Counted from the first letter of the stretch, positions 1 through 8,220 are shown. The stretch is DNA of 39,144 nucleotides from an uncultured Sphingomonas sp. (GCF_913778135.1 NZ_CAJYVU010000130.1:1-39144), one strand, 5' to 3'. The notes: generated by a model not told the origin, from the sequence alone. Numbers and translations: made by a program.

Positions 1-2
1 AG

Positions 3-263
3 CCACCCGTCGATCCGATCAAGAACAAGATCGCGATCGACGCGGCCGGCACGATCACGTGGAATGGTGCGCCGGTGAACGACACCACGCTGCGTCAGTA
101 CCTCGATACGTCGGCAGCGATGACCCCGGAGCCGGAGCTTCAGTTCCAGCCTGACCGGAACTCGCGCTATGAGGTGGTCGACAATACGCTCGCCATCATC
201 AAGCGTTCGGCGGTAACGAAGCTCGGCTTCGTCGGTAACGAGCAATATTACAAGGATTTCTGA
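3..263 (+). CDS. exbD: ExbD/TolR-family biopolymer transport protein, C-terminal part (5' end outside window)
   Basis: The frame is open from the left edge and ends in TGA at 261-263, so only the last 86 residues are present. They read as the periplasmic C-terminal domain of ExbD: a DAAGTITWNG strand-turn-strand, a VNDTTLRQYL helix start, then a long variable tail ending GNEQYYKDF. ExbD works with ExbB in the inner membrane as the proton-driven motor that energises TonB for outer-membrane receptors. The N-terminal membrane anchor with its proton-path aspartate lies outside the window, as would any exbB or tonB neighbour. A strong intrinsic terminator follows 33 bases downstream, so this is the last gene of its operon. 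TolR is the main alternative; the tail length suits ExbD better. Confidence 0.8.
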   Translation, partial: PPVDPIKNKIAIDAAGTITWNGAPVNDTTLRQYLDTSAAMTPEPELQFQPDRNSRYEVVDNTLAIIKRSAVTKLGFVGNEQYYKDF

Positions 264-296
264 TCACGCTTCATGCCTGATCAGATGATCTGGACA

Positions 297-339
297 GGGC
301 GGGTACTCCAAAGCGGGAGTGCCCGCCCTTCGTTTTTTT
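297..339 (+). terminator. Intrinsic terminator after exbD
   Basis: A 13-bp stem (arms 297-309 and 316-328, with a single G-T wobble) encloses a 6-base loop. A T-rich tract follows, with seven consecutive T at 332-338. This is the best-formed rho-independent terminator in the window and ends the exbD transcript. Confidence 0.9.
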
Positions 340-823
340 CGCAAGACGCAGAGGCATTTGATGATCTTGCTCAGGCTGGCGCTTGCAGCGACGAGCAGAT
401 CGCACGCGCCTCGGCAGGAAATCTTTTCGAAGTGCCAGAACGTACTAAATTGAAGCGCAAATTCGCAGGGCGTGCTTGGTCCATTCTTGGGCCTGTGCGG
501 TGACTCGCCCGTAATCCGCATAATGGCGATGGCGCACTTAGCGTCGGACAAGCGCAGCCAAGCTCCAGGCGCTCGCGGAATACGTCGGTAGTTCCGTACT
601 CGCCGCCATATTTGACGTTGTTGGATTTGCGGAATTGTTGCTCGGGTCACCGTTCGCTGCGTCTGCTGCCGGAGACCCGTTCAGTCAAAGGCGCTGCTTT
701 GTTCCGAAGCATATAGCACCGATGTCTCAACGACTGGCGAGAAATGATGCTTTAGCTCATCGCGCCCCTTTCCGCTGTTCCTCTCTCCGCCGTGCTCACA
801 GATGTGACTTGCACGGCCGTCGC
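340..823. other. Long stretch without a convincing gene
   Basis: I see no supported gene here. Overlapping frames exist on both strands (minus 264-650, plus 273-503, plus 635-853), but none has a recognisable domain, a good ribosome-binding site or sphingomonad-like codon use, and one runs through the exbD terminator. The base composition is a little lower in GC than the neighbouring genes. The stretch could hold a decayed gene or an untranslated RNA; the sequence gives no positive sign of either. Confidence 0.5.
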
Positions 824-853
824 AAAAGTGACACGAAGGTGTCACAAAAGTGA
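824..853 (+). promoter_or_regulatory. Inverted repeat plus direct repeats, candidate operator of the TPR gene
   Basis: A perfect 7-bp inverted repeat, GTGACAC (828-834) and GTGTCAC (839-845), surrounds a 4-base spacer. It overlaps a direct repeat AAAAGTGA at 824-831 and 846-853, spaced 22 bases start to start, about two helical turns. The block ends only 18 bases before the likely start codon at 872. A bound dimer there would sit over the promoter or early leader. The binding protein cannot be named. Confidence 0.45.
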
Positions 854-871
854 AACGCTTAGGAGATGGTC

Positions 872-1213
872 ATGCGCATTTGCTCGATGTTCGTCGCGGC
901 TCTCACGGTAGCAACCCCAGCACTGGCGAAGGATCGCATCGGCTACACGGCGATCGCAGCGGGTAACCTGTCGCAGGCTGAGGCAACGCTCTCCGCCGAA
1001 CGCGCGATCTTTCCCCGTCGTCCGGAAGTGCTGCTGAACCTTGCGGCCGTTTACGCGCGGACCAATCGGGTTGCGCAGGCACGTACGCTCTACAATGAGG
1101 TGCTCGGGTCCGAGCCGGTGTCGCTTGATCTCGCGAATGGCGGCACGACGTCTTCACACGAGGTGGCGCAGCGCGGACTTGCGAGGCTCAGCACGACGAT
1201 CGCCTCGCGCTGA
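872..1213 (+). CDS. Small secreted tetratricopeptide-repeat protein
   Basis: This encodes 113 residues. The N-terminus MRICSMFVAALTVATPALA is a short Sec signal peptide with likely cleavage after ALA. The mature part holds a degenerate TPR pair, helix A/B patterns around YTAIAAGNLSQAEATLSAER and then PEVLLNLAAVYARTNRVAQA, a fold that usually mediates protein contacts. An in-frame ATG also occurs at 866, but AGGAG at 861-865 directly abuts it; 872 gives a normal 6-base spacing and a cleaner signal peptide. The gene stands alone between a gene-free stretch and convergent dcd. A repeat-rich candidate operator lies just upstream. The function is unknown; a periplasmic scaffolding role is only inferred. 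Confidence 0.7.
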   Translation: MRICSMFVAALTVATPALAKDRIGYTAIAAGNLSQAEATLSAERAIFPRRPEVLLNLAAVYARTNRVAQARTLYNEVLGSEPVSLDLANGGTTSSHEVAQRGLARLSTTIASR

Positions 1214-1312
1214 CACGCGATACGGCGACGGCGTTACGCAGATCGTCGGGGTCGCAGACGACTTGATTGATCTAGCAATCGTTCTCGGCTGCCTCGCCGT
1301 GTGACAAACGTG

Positions 1313-1867
1313 TCAGAGCCGCGGCAGCGTCACGCCGCGTTGGCCCATGTATTTGCCGGCACGGTCGGCGTAGCTGACCTCACACGGTTCGTTACCCTTG
1401 AGGAACAGGAACTGGCACGCGCCCTCATTGGCGTAGACTTTAGCCGGCAAGGGCGTCGTGTTCGAGAATTCGAGCGTGACGTGGCCTTCCCAGCCGGGTT
1501 CGAGTGGCGTCACGTTGACGATGATGCCGCAGCGGGCATAGGTCGATTTGCCGAGGCAGATAACCAGCACGTCGCGCGGCACTCGGAAATACTCGACCGT
1601 CCGAGCGAGGGCGAAGCTGTTCGGCGGGATGATGCAAACGTCGGTCTTGCGATCGACGAAGCTGTTTTGGGCGAAATCCTTGGGATCGACGATCGCGTTG
1701 TCGACGTTGGTAAAAATCTTGAACTCGTCGGCAACACGGGCGTCATAGCCATAGGATGACAGACCGTAGCTGATGCACGCGTCGCGCCGCTGCGCTTCGA
1801 CGAACGGCTCAATCATGCCATCTTCCATCGCGCGCTCGCGAATCCAGCGGTCGGATTGAATGGACAT
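1313..1867 (-). CDS. dcd: dCTP deaminase
   Basis: A 184-residue cytosolic enzyme that deaminates dCTP to dUTP, feeding dUTPase and thymidylate synthesis. The start [19 protein letters not shown] is the family's usual N-terminus. A GGAG lies 9 bases upstream, and longer in-frame starts up to 1921 add only unconserved sequence. Visible signature elements are [10 protein letters not shown] (residues 106-115; the Ser and Arg that contact the triphosphate and base) and [12 protein letters not shown] (125-136), whose Glu133 corresponds to the catalytic glutamate of E. coli Dcd. The length matches the family. The gene is convergent with the TPR gene, with about 100 bases between their stops and no obvious hairpin there. 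Confidence 0.95.
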   Translation of the reverse strand: MSIQSDRWIRERAMEDGMIEPFVEAQRRDACISYGLSSYGYDARVADEFKIFTNVDNAIVDPKDFAQNSFVDRKTDVCIIPPNSFALARTVEYFRVPRDVLVICLGKSTYARCGIIVNVTPLEPGWEGHVTLEFSNTTPLPAKVYANEGACQFLFLKGNEPCEVSYADRAGKYMGQRGVTLPRL

Positions 1868-2226
1868 GGCGTGACACTCCAGAAACGTCCGCTCTGTCGC
1901 GTTCCCCGTTAGGCGACGCAAGGGGAAGATGTGGGCAAAACCACTCGGGTCCCCATCACCTAGGCGCTACGCCGGTAGCTATTCAGCGCCCGAGGACGAC
2001 GCCTGCGACGTAGAGCAGCTGGTCCAGGTTTCGAGAGAGCGCGAGGCGCACGGTGTCAGGACTCCCCAACTAAACGTCTATTTCGAGGTAGCTGCACTGC
2101 CCAACGATGCTTTGTCGGCGATGTCGCGTCGTGCCGGCGGACGTTCAGGACGACCTGGTTGAAATTCCAGGCAGTAGAAGCTTTATCGCCTCTTTGCTCG
2201 TTCCAACGCTAGATGCGTGTCGAGCG
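1868..2226. other. Intergenic stretch between dcd and the histidine kinase
   Basis: About 360 bases hold the upstream region of dcd and the 3' flank of the histidine-kinase gene. A plus-strand frame at 1929-2162 has a GTG start but no ribosome-binding site and no recognisable protein. A short 5-bp inverted repeat (CCTGG/CCAGG near 2150-2172) lies downstream of the kinase stop; it is too weak to call a terminator. No RNA gene was recognised. Confidence 0.4.
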
Positions 2227-3573
2227 CTAGCGCCCACGCGGGAGCGTGATCTCTCCGCAGAGGCCTCCGCCTTCGCGATTGCTGAGCGTGATCTGCCCTC
2301 CGGTTTCCTCCACGATCGCGCGTGCCAGCGCGAGGCCAAGACCAATGCCGCCCGTGTCGCGATTGCGCGAGGTTTCAAGCCGCGTGAAGGGCGCAAATAC
2401 GTCAGTGAGTCGCTCGATCGGTATGCCGGGCCCGCGGTCCGCGACCGAAATCACGACTATCTCGGGACCCGGCCGAAGCGTTACCTCCGCACCGTCGGCA
2501 TATTTGATTGCGTTCTCGATCAGGTTCCGGATGGCGCGGCGGATCAGCGACGGGCGCAGGCGGATGCGCAATCGCGCTGCTTCCTCGAAGGTCACGTCGG
2601 CGCCGAGATCGCGAAAATCCTCTACCACCGCGTCGACGAGCGCGGCGAGATCGACCTCGGTCACCGGCTCGCTGGGACGACCCAGGCGAGCAAGCGACAG
2701 AATGTCGTCGAGGGTGCGATTCATTTCCGCAATCGTGTCGACCATCCGTGCGCGATCCTGTTCGTCCTCAACCGACTCGATGCGGACGCGAAGGGCGGCG
2801 AGTGGGGTGCGCAGATCGTGGCCAATCGCGCCGAGCATACGGTCTTTTTCGTCGAGCATGGCAGTGACGCGGAGTCGCAGGTCGTTGAACGCCGCGGTGA
2901 CGGCGCGCACGTCGGAGGGGCCACGCTCGACGATCGGCGTCGGTGACACACTAGGGTCGAAATCATGCGCGGCAGAGGCGAGCGCACGCAAGGGACGTGA
3001 AATGCGGCGCGCAATCCACAGCACCGCCACTAGCATGACGATGTAGAGGATTAGCGTCTGCGCGAACAGGCGCCAGAAGATGTAGCCGCCGCCTCCTGGC
3101 CACGGCGCCACCACCGACAACCAGCCGCGGCCCGGTTGCTCCACCGCAATCAGCAGGCTTTGACCATCGCGGCCGAGCCGCAGGTCTCGCTCATCCGGAT
3201 GAAGCGGCGCGGGCTGCAGTCCGGTATCGATCCTGCCGACGGAGAGCCCCAGCTCTTTTAATTGATCGCGCAGCTCCCTCGACACCTCAGGGTGTCGAGG
3301 CAGGTCGGACGGGATCGGATTGGCGGCTACTCGGCGCACGCGACCTCGGTCGGGGCTGAGCGTCCGTCCGGCCTGCTCGCGTTCCAGCGCGTCGGCAATT
3401 CGCGTCGCCACTGGGCGAGTCGCTTGCGCCAGACGAAAGTTCGCGCGATCGCGCAGCACCAGCGTAAAGTTGATTGCCTGCGCGATGAACAGCGCGATCG
3501 CGACCAGCAGCGCCATCTGCCCCGCAAGGCTCTGTGGCCAGCCTGGCCGCCAGCGCGCGCGTGCGATGCTCAA
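2227..3573 (-). CDS. OmpR-partner sensor histidine kinase
   Basis: A 448-residue inner-membrane kinase. TM1 spans about residues 18-40, followed by a periplasmic sensor region to about 163, TM2 (about 166-187), and a HAMP segment starting RRISRPLRALASAA. The HisKA H-box GHDLRTPL carries phospho-acceptor His252. The ATPase domain shows the N box NLIENAIKYAD, the G1 box DRGPGIP and the G2 box GGIGLGLALA. All catalytic motifs look intact. I chose a TTG start at 3571-3573, which overlaps the regulator's stop codon by 3 bases and gives the short basic N-terminus usual before TM1. The next in-frame ATG (residue 20) would cut into TM1. The minus-strand frame stays open to 4092, but that extension lies over the regulator gene. 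The signal sensed is unknown; EF-hand context hints at a cation (inference). Confidence 0.9.
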   Translation of the reverse strand: MSIARARWRPGWPQSLAGQMALLVAIALFIAQAINFTLVLRDRANFRLAQATRPVATRIADALEREQAGRTLSPDRGRVRRVAANPIPSDLPRHPEVSRELRDQLKELGLSVGRIDTGLQPAPLHPDERDLRLGRDGQSLLIAVEQPGRGWLSVVAPWPGGGGYIFWRLFAQTLILYIVMLVAVLWIARRISRPLRALASAAHDFDPSVSPTPIVERGPSDVRAVTAAFNDLRLRVTAMLDEKDRMLGAIGHDLRTPLAALRVRIESVEDEQDRARMVDTIAEMNRTLDDILSLARLGRPSEPVTEVDLAALVDAVVEDFRDLGADVTFEEAARLRIRLRPSLIRRAIRNLIENAIKYADGAEVTLRPGPEIVVISVADRGPGIPIERLTDVFAPFTRLETSRNRDTGGIGLGLALARAIVEETGGQITLSNREGGGLCGEITLPRGR

Positions 3574-4307
3574 AGTCGGGTCACTTCGGCCGACAGCGCG
3601 TATCCACCGCCCCAAACCGTCTTGATCAGCTCGGGATTGCGCGGGTCGGGTTCGATCTTCTTGCGCAGCCGGCTGACCTGATTGTCGATAGCGCGGTCGA
3701 ACGCGGCCGCCTCGCGCCCTTGCGTGAGATCGAGCAATTGATCGCGCGTCAGTACCTGCCGGGGGCGTTGGACGAGTGCGAGCAGCAGATTGTATTCGCC
3801 GGTCGACAAGGCCACCGACACGCCTTCGCGGTCGACCAGCGCGCGCTCGCCTGTCTTGAGTACCCAGCCGGCGAAGGCGTAGGCGCCCGCGTCCGGTGCA
3901 TGCTGCCGCGTTCCTCCCGACGCAGTGCGCCTGAGCACGACCTTGATCCGGGCGGCGAGTTCGCGCGGGGAGAACGGCTTCACGACGTAATCGTCCGCGC
4001 CCATCTCCAGTCCGACGATACGGTCGGTTTCCTCGCTCCGTGCGGTCAGCAGAATGACCGGGGTCTCGCTCGTCTCGCGAATGTGGCGGCACAGCGACAA
4101 CCCGTCCTCTCCCGGCATCATGATGTCGAGAATGACCAGATTGATTGCGTAAGCGGTGAGACGTGCACGCGCGGCCTCTGCCTCGCCCACCTGGGTGACG
4201 CGGAAGCCCTGCTTGGTGAGATATTGTGCCAGCGGTTCGCGGATCGAACGTTCGTCATCGACGAGCAACAGGTGAGGGATGTCGGCCATGACCTCGACAT
4301 CTGACAT
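3570..4307 (-). CDS. OmpR/PhoB-family response regulator
   Basis: This encodes 245 residues. The receiver domain (about 10-125) has the acidic pair Asp17-Asp18, phosphorylation site Asp61 in LVILDIMMPGEDG, Thr88 and Lys110 in YVVKPF. The C-terminal winged helix (about 145-240) includes LSTGEYNLLLALVQRPRQVL and ends with VSRLRKKIE and TVWGGGYAL, typical of the OmpR subgroup. The start ATG at 4305-4307 has AGGAG about 9 bases upstream; a second in-frame ATG at residue 7 is possible. It lies between the EF-hand gene (61 bases upstream) and its partner kinase, with which it overlaps. Direct repeats upstream of the EF-hand gene (4991-5030) are candidate sites for autoregulation. Confidence 0.93.
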   Translation of the reverse strand: MSDVEVMADIPHLLLVDDERSIREPLAQYLTKQGFRVTQVGEAEAARARLTAYAINLVILDIMMPGEDGLSLCRHIRETSETPVILLTARSEETDRIVGLEMGADDYVVKPFSPRELAARIKVVLRRTASGGTRQHAPDAGAYAFAGWVLKTGERALVDREGVSVALSTGEYNLLLALVQRPRQVLTRDQLLDLTQGREAAAFDRAIDNQVSRLRKKIEPDPRNPELIKTVWGGGYALSAEVTRL

Positions 4308-4337
4308 GTTTGGCCGCTCCTGTGAAACGCGGAGGCT

Positions 4338-4359
4338 CCGGGTGACGCGAAGCACCCGG
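4338..4359 (-). terminator. Hairpin between the EF-hand and regulator genes, possible partial terminator
   Basis: Perfect 7-bp arms (4338-4344 and 4353-4359) enclose an 8-base loop just after the EF-hand stop. No T tract follows on the transcribed strand. It could stabilise the EF-hand message or lower read-through into the regulator; both are inferences. Confidence 0.4.
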
Positions 4360-4368
4360 GCGTCCTGC

Positions 4369-4920
4369 TTACTGCTGTTCGTCGCTGGAGGGTGCAACCT
4401 CCCCGTGGCCGCCGCCGCTCATTCGCGCTCGTATGAGTAGGCGCATCGCCTGCATCTCCTGCGCATCCACCCGCCCGTCATGGTTGGCGTCGGCCCGGTC
4501 GAACATGTTGAGCGCGCGGTCGCGGAACGCCTGCTGAGTGAATGGTGGCCGTACACCATCGCGGCGGTGCGGTTCGCCGGTCGTTGAGGCTGGGCGAATG
4601 CGATCCGAGCGACCTTCTGCTTTTCCGCCTGCGCGGCGGGCCTGTCGGGCGGCGTGCATCTCCTCTCGGCTCAGCTTGCCATCACCGTCGGTGTCCATCG
4701 CGGCGAAACGACGATCCGCGTCGGCGATGACCTCGTCACGCGTCACGATCCCGTCGTGGTTGGCATCGGCGCGCATCAGACCGCCACCACGCATTTCGCC
4801 ACCGGGCGCAGGTGGGACTACGCCGGCGGCCGACGGCATCTGCTGCGCGACGGCTGCCGCACTTGCTCCAGCGCAAAGCATCGTTGCACCGAGCACGATG
4901 GCACGAATACGCTTCTTCAT
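4369..4920 (-). CDS. Secreted EF-hand calcium-binding protein
   Basis: A 183-residue exported protein. The N-terminus MKKRIRAIVLGATMLCAGAS with a following AAAVAQ is a Sec signal peptide, cleaved near residue 26. Three canonical 12-residue EF-hand loops are visible: DANHDGIVTRDE (52-63), DTDGDGKLSREE (76-87) and DANHDGRVDAQE (144-155), each with acidic or amide residues at 1, 3 and 5, Gly at 6 and Glu at 12. The linkers are Arg/Gly/Pro rich. It probably binds Ca2+ in the periplasm. A TTG at 4923 precedes the ATG at 4920; I use the ATG because GAGGG lies 8 bases upstream of it. It is the first gene of a minus-strand operon with a two-component system, so its product may buffer or report the ion sensed (inference). 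Confidence 0.88.
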   Translation of the reverse strand: MKKRIRAIVLGATMLCAGASAAAVAQQMPSAAGVVPPAPGGEMRGGGLMRADANHDGIVTRDEVIADADRRFAAMDTDGDGKLSREEMHAARQARRAGGKAEGRSDRIRPASTTGEPHRRDGVRPPFTQQAFRDRALNMFDRADANHDGRVDAQEMQAMRLLIRARMSGGGHGEVAPSSDEQQ

Positions 4921-4990
4921 CAATCGACCCTCAGACTCGAGCGGCCTGCCCGCCCCGTGCTGATCACCTACGTTGAGCGTGTGGCACCTG

Positions 4991-5030
4991 TTTGTCGCGC
5001 CCTCCCTGCTTTGTCGCGAAATGTGTCGGC
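4991..5030 (-). repeat. Direct repeats upstream of the EF-hand/two-component operon
   Basis: TTTGTCGCG occurs exactly at 4991-4999 and 5010-5018, with a looser copy TGTGTCGGC at 5022-5030. The repeats lie 70-110 bases upstream of the EF-hand start. OmpR-family regulators usually bind tandem direct repeats, so this is a candidate autoregulatory site for the regulator encoded downstream. The start-to-start spacings of 19 and 12 bases are not perfectly regular. Confidence 0.4.
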
Positions 5031-5037
5031 GCGTCGA

Positions 5038-5823
5038 TCAGCCGAACAGGGCGACTGACTGCATCTGTTCCGCCACCATCTCACCGTGCGCGTTCCAGAT
5101 GCCCATCTGCTGCGACGACGACCCCGCACGGGCATAATCGGCGTCGGAGCGGAGCAACCACCAGCCATCCTCGGTCGCGGGCGTTGGGCCGAGCACATTG
5201 AGCATCCACGTCATCGAACTCATCGGCACGTTGCGGCCGAGCAGCCGTAAGGCGGCGGGCGGCAGGCAATCGCCGACCGCGATCAATTCGACCATCGGAT
5301 CGATCCCGTCACGCTCGTTCAGACGGGTCCAGCGCAGCCATTCGGCGGGCTTGAGGTCAGGCGCCTCCCGCTGGTCGAGGAACTCGAAATTCTGCGTGAA
5401 CGGCACGCGCGGATGACCTTTGAATGTCGTGTCGTCGGGCCCAGGTCGTGCGAAGTCGGGAACGGTAGTCGTCTGGTAATCGACCTCGCTCTCGATCGCG
5501 CGCATGAACACGAAGGTACAGCGCAGCCCGAGGCCCGCCTCGCTCTCGATATCGGCCTGGATGAAGGCGGCGTTCTTGCCCCGGCGCAGCTTGTGCGTCG
5601 TGACCATGATCGCACCCGACAGCGGCCCGATGAAGCTGACCTGTGCGGAGCGCAGCGGCGGCAGGTCTGACTCCGACTGCATCGCGCAGTGGAGCGCGAT
5701 CGCGGCCGACAGTCCGCCGTAAGCGGTTCGCCCCTGCATCCAACCGGCCGGGATCGTGCCACGCCACGCCGTGGCGTCGTCCATCGGCTCGAGTGCACTG
5801 AGCACCTGTTTGAGCGTCGTCAT
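5038..5823 (-). CDS. Acyl-CoA thioesterase, double-hotdog (TesB-like) family
   Basis: A 261-residue protein of the fused two-hotdog thioesterase type. The N-terminal half carries the typical GRTAYGGLSAAIALHCAM segment, the hotdog helix with its preceding Gly-Gly turn, and the strand RSAQVSFIGPLSGAIMV. The C-terminal half ends SSSQQMGIWNAHGEMVAEQMQS, the second hotdog. Such enzymes hydrolyse acyl-CoA to free acid and CoA and often release dead-end CoA esters during catabolism. The ATG at 5821-5823 overlaps the ligase stop by 4 bases, so the two genes are translationally coupled. Pairing with a CoA ligase suggests control of CoA trapping on the same substrate class. The substrate is not readable from sequence. 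Confidence 0.82.
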   Translation of the reverse strand: MTTLKQVLSALEPMDDATAWRGTIPAGWMQGRTAYGGLSAAIALHCAMQSESDLPPLRSAQVSFIGPLSGAIMVTTHKLRRGKNAAFIQADIESEAGLGLRCTFVFMRAIESEVDYQTTTVPDFARPGPDDTTFKGHPRVPFTQNFEFLDQREAPDLKPAEWLRWTRLNERDGIDPMVELIAVGDCLPPAALRLLGRNVPMSSMTWMLNVLGPTPATEDGWWLLRSDADYARAGSSSQQMGIWNAHGEMVAEQMQSVALFG

Positions 5824-7361
5824 GCGAAATCTCCCGCGGCGAGCCGGTCGCGCAGCTCACGCTTCAACACCTTGCCAATCGCGCTGCGTGGCAGTTCGTC
5901 GCACTGGTACAATGCCGACAGCCGCTGCGTCTTGCCAAGCCGCGCGTTGACCGTGGCGAGTACTTCGCCTGTCCCAGTTTTCGCGTCGTCGCGGGGAACG
6001 TAGAAGCCGATTGGCGTCTCGCCCCATTGCTCCGATGCGACGCCGACGACGGTACAGTCGGCGACCGCAGGATGCTCGGCCAAGACAGCCTCGATGTCGG
6101 ACGGAAAGATGTTGAAGCCGCCCGAGATGATCATGTCCTTCTTGCGGTCGGTCAGCGTCAGGAACCCGTCGGCGTCAAAACGACCGACGTCGCCGTGACG
6201 GATGAAGCGCAGGCCTTCGGGTGAGATCCACGTCGCGTCGGCTGTGGCCTGTTCGCGTCCGTGATAGCCGCTCATCATCGCGCCCGAACGACCGACGACC
6301 TCGCCCATCTCGCCGGCGGCGACCTCACGACCGTCGTCGTCGATCAGGCGGATGTCGTGCCCTGGCAGCGGACGCCCGACGGTGTGGAGCTTGTCAGGAT
6401 GCTCGCTCGCGTTCAGCGCGCAGGTGCCGCCGCCCTCGGTCATGCCGTAATATTCCACCAGCAGTCCCGGCCAGCGGGCGACGACATCGCGCTTCAATGC
6501 TGCGCTGAATGGTGCGGAGGTGCAGGTCTTAAACCGGAACGACGACAGGTCGAACCGGTCGAAGTCGGGCAGCGCCATGATGCGCTGATATTGCACGGGC
6601 ACCAGCATGGTGTGGGTCGCGCGGTAACGCTTCGCGAGCGTGAGGTAGGCGCGTGCGTCGAACTTCTTCATCAGCACGACACTGCCGCCCCAGCCGAGCG
6701 TCGGCAGGAAGCTGACCAAGGTCGTGTTCGAGTAGAGCGGCGTCGCGATCAGCGTGACGGCAGTGTCGAACCCGGCGACTGCGTTGCGCGACAGATGCTG
6801 CCAGCGCATCGCGTGGCTCTGCACGATCCCCTTGGGCGTGCCAGTGGTGCCCGACGAATAGATGATGTTGAAACCATCCTCGGGACCTACCTCGACCGGC
6901 TGCGGTTCGTTGTCGGCCCCTGCCGCCCATTCGTCGAGCTGATCGAGCACCACCACCTCGGCAGTCAGCCTCTGTTCGATGAGTGCGTCCGCGTTGGCAG
7001 CATCGAGAAAGACGGAACGCGCACCACAATCCGCAATCATCGCAGCGATCTGATCGGATGTCGCCGACGGCTGGATCGGTGCCGCAACGGCGCCGGCGCG
7101 TAGTGCGCCCAAAAAGACCAGCGTCTGCTCGACGCTCGGATAAGCGACCGACGCCACCGCCTGTCCTGGCTGTGTGCCGCCGTGCTGCAACGCGGCCGCC
7201 ACCCGGTCCATCAGGCGATCGAGCTCGCCGTAACTGACCTGCGTCTCATCGTCCGCGATCGCCAGCTTGTCGGGCTGGCGCCGCGCGTGAACGCGGATCA
7301 GGTCACTCAGCGTGCCGAACTCCTGTGCAAGCAGGCTGACGGTATCTTGCTCTTCGCTCAT
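5820..7361 (-). CDS. Class I adenylate-forming acyl-CoA ligase (AMP-binding)
   Basis: A 513-residue enzyme expected to activate a carboxylic acid with ATP and CoA. The A3 P-loop is YSSGTTGTPKGI (168-179). A5 is YYGMTEGGG, the A8 hinge region reads GDVGRFDADGFLTLTDRKKD followed by MIISGGFNIFPSDIE, and A10 is SAIGKVLKRE with catalytic Lys497. The start MSEEQDTVSLL gives normal family length; longer in-frame starts up to 7532 run across the divergent promoter. It shares a 73-base divergent region with the SDR at 7435. The acid substrate is unknown; neighbours suggest a fatty or branched hydroxy or keto acid rather than an aromatic one (inference). Confidence 0.9.
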   Translation of the reverse strand: MSEEQDTVSLLAQEFGTLSDLIRVHARRQPDKLAIADDETQVSYGELDRLMDRVAAALQHGGTQPGQAVASVAYPSVEQTLVFLGALRAGAVAAPIQPSATSDQIAAMIADCGARSVFLDAANADALIEQRLTAEVVVLDQLDEWAAGADNEPQPVEVGPEDGFNIIYSSGTTGTPKGIVQSHAMRWQHLSRNAVAGFDTAVTLIATPLYSNTTLVSFLPTLGWGGSVVLMKKFDARAYLTLAKRYRATHTMLVPVQYQRIMALPDFDRFDLSSFRFKTCTSAPFSAALKRDVVARWPGLLVEYYGMTEGGGTCALNASEHPDKLHTVGRPLPGHDIRLIDDDGREVAAGEMGEVVGRSGAMMSGYHGREQATADATWISPEGLRFIRHGDVGRFDADGFLTLTDRKKDMIISGGFNIFPSDIEAVLAEHPAVADCTVVGVASEQWGETPIGFYVPRDDAKTGTGEVLATVNARLGKTQRLSALYQCDELPRSAIGKVLKRELRDRLAAGDFA

Positions 7362-7369
7362 GCAAGCAT

Positions 7370-7385
7370 CCGCTAGGCGAAGCGG
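7370..7385. promoter_or_regulatory. Dyad in the ligase/SDR divergent promoter
   Basis: CCGCT (7370-7374) and AGCGG (7381-7385) form an inverted repeat with a 6-base spacer, midway between divergent start codons. The half-site resembles the CCGCTT/AAGCGG dyad in the double-TetR promoter at 17595, though the spacing differs. It is a candidate operator controlling both directions. Confidence 0.4.
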
Positions 7386-7434
7386 TTGACGAATGCCATA
7401 CGCGTTGTTCGAAACGCGGGTGGAGGCAGATGTG

Positions 7435-8220
7435 ATGCAGGGTTCGGTGGCGATTGTGACGGGTGGCGGTACCGGGATTGGAGCGGCGACGGTACGGCGG
7501 CTGGCAGCGCGCGGTGTGTCGTGCGTGATCAATTACGCCTCCAGCCGCGACGATGCTCAAGCATTGGCGCACGAGGTCGGGCACGGTGCGATCGTGGTGC
7601 AGGCCGACATCGTGGAAGACGCAGCATGCCGACGGCTTGTTGCGGAGGCGGTCGATTGTTTCGGACGCGTCGATTCTCTCGTCAACAATGCGGGCCGCAC
7701 CAAGTTCGCAGCGCATGAGGACCTCGATGCGCTAGACGCAGCCGACTTCGTCGACGTCTATCAGCTGAACGTCATTGCCGCGTTTCAGATGATCCGCGCC
7801 GCCGCGCCGGCGCTGCGACAGAGCACGCATGGGGCGGTCGTCAACGTCGCCAGTGTCGCGGGCGTATTCGGGATCGGCTCGTCGGTCGCCTACGCAGCCT
7901 CCAAGGGGGCGTTGATCACGATGACGAAAAGCCTGGCCCGCGTTCTGTCGCCGGCAATTCGCGTTAATGCGGTTGCGCCCGGCTATGTCGGCACGGGCTG
8001 GTTCGAGAAGCGGTTGAGCGAGGAAGGCTTCGCCAAGCTCAACGCCAAGATCGCCGCCGCGACGCCGATGGCGCTCGCGACCGGGCCCGACGAGGTCGCG
8101 GCGTCGATCGAGATGCTGCTCGACCCTGCGATGCGCGCGATCACGGGCGAGGTGATGCTGGTCGATGCCGGCGCGCACCTCGACGTCGGGCTCAGTCGGC
8201 GGCCGGGCCGGGAGAACTAA
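7435..8220 (+). CDS. Short-chain dehydrogenase/reductase (SDR)
   Basis: This encodes 261 residues, a classical SDR. The nucleotide-binding turn is TGGGTGIG (9-16), the NNAG motif is at 84-87, and the catalytic set is Ser140, Tyr153 and Lys157 in YAASK. The C-terminal GEVMLVDAGAHLD strand is normal for FabG-like enzymes. The start ATG at 7435 has GGAGG about 9 bases upstream; an in-frame ATG at 7393 lies inside the divergent promoter and adds unconserved residues. It is expected to interconvert a hydroxyl and a ketone with NAD(P)H. It precedes an acyl-CoA dehydrogenase pair, so a 3-hydroxyacyl-CoA dehydrogenase role is plausible but unproven. Confidence 0.88.
   Translation: MQGSVAIVTGGGTGIGAATVRRLAARGVSCVINYASSRDDAQALAHEVGHGAIVVQADIVEDAACRRLVAEAVDCFGRVDSLVNNAGRTKFAAHEDLDALDAADFVDVYQLNVIAAFQMIRAAAPALRQSTHGAVVNVASVAGVFGIGSSVAYAASKGALITMTKSLARVLSPAIRVNAVAPGYVGTGWFEKRLSEEGFAKLNAKIAAATPMALATGPDEVAASIEMLLDPAMRAITGEVMLVDAGAHLDVGLSRRPGREN

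Noticed and set aside
264..650. Minus-strand 128-codon frame and overlapping plus-strand frame at 273-503
   Set aside because: Both run through or beside the exbD terminator, lack ribosome-binding sites and resemble no family.
1929..2162. Plus-strand 77-codon frame between dcd and the kinase gene
   Set aside because: No ribosome-binding site, GTG start, no recognisable domain.
3574..4092. Upstream extension of the histidine-kinase frame
   Set aside because: It lies over the response-regulator gene in another frame and encodes an Arg-rich sequence with no kinase feature; a TTG start at 3573 fits the operon overlap.
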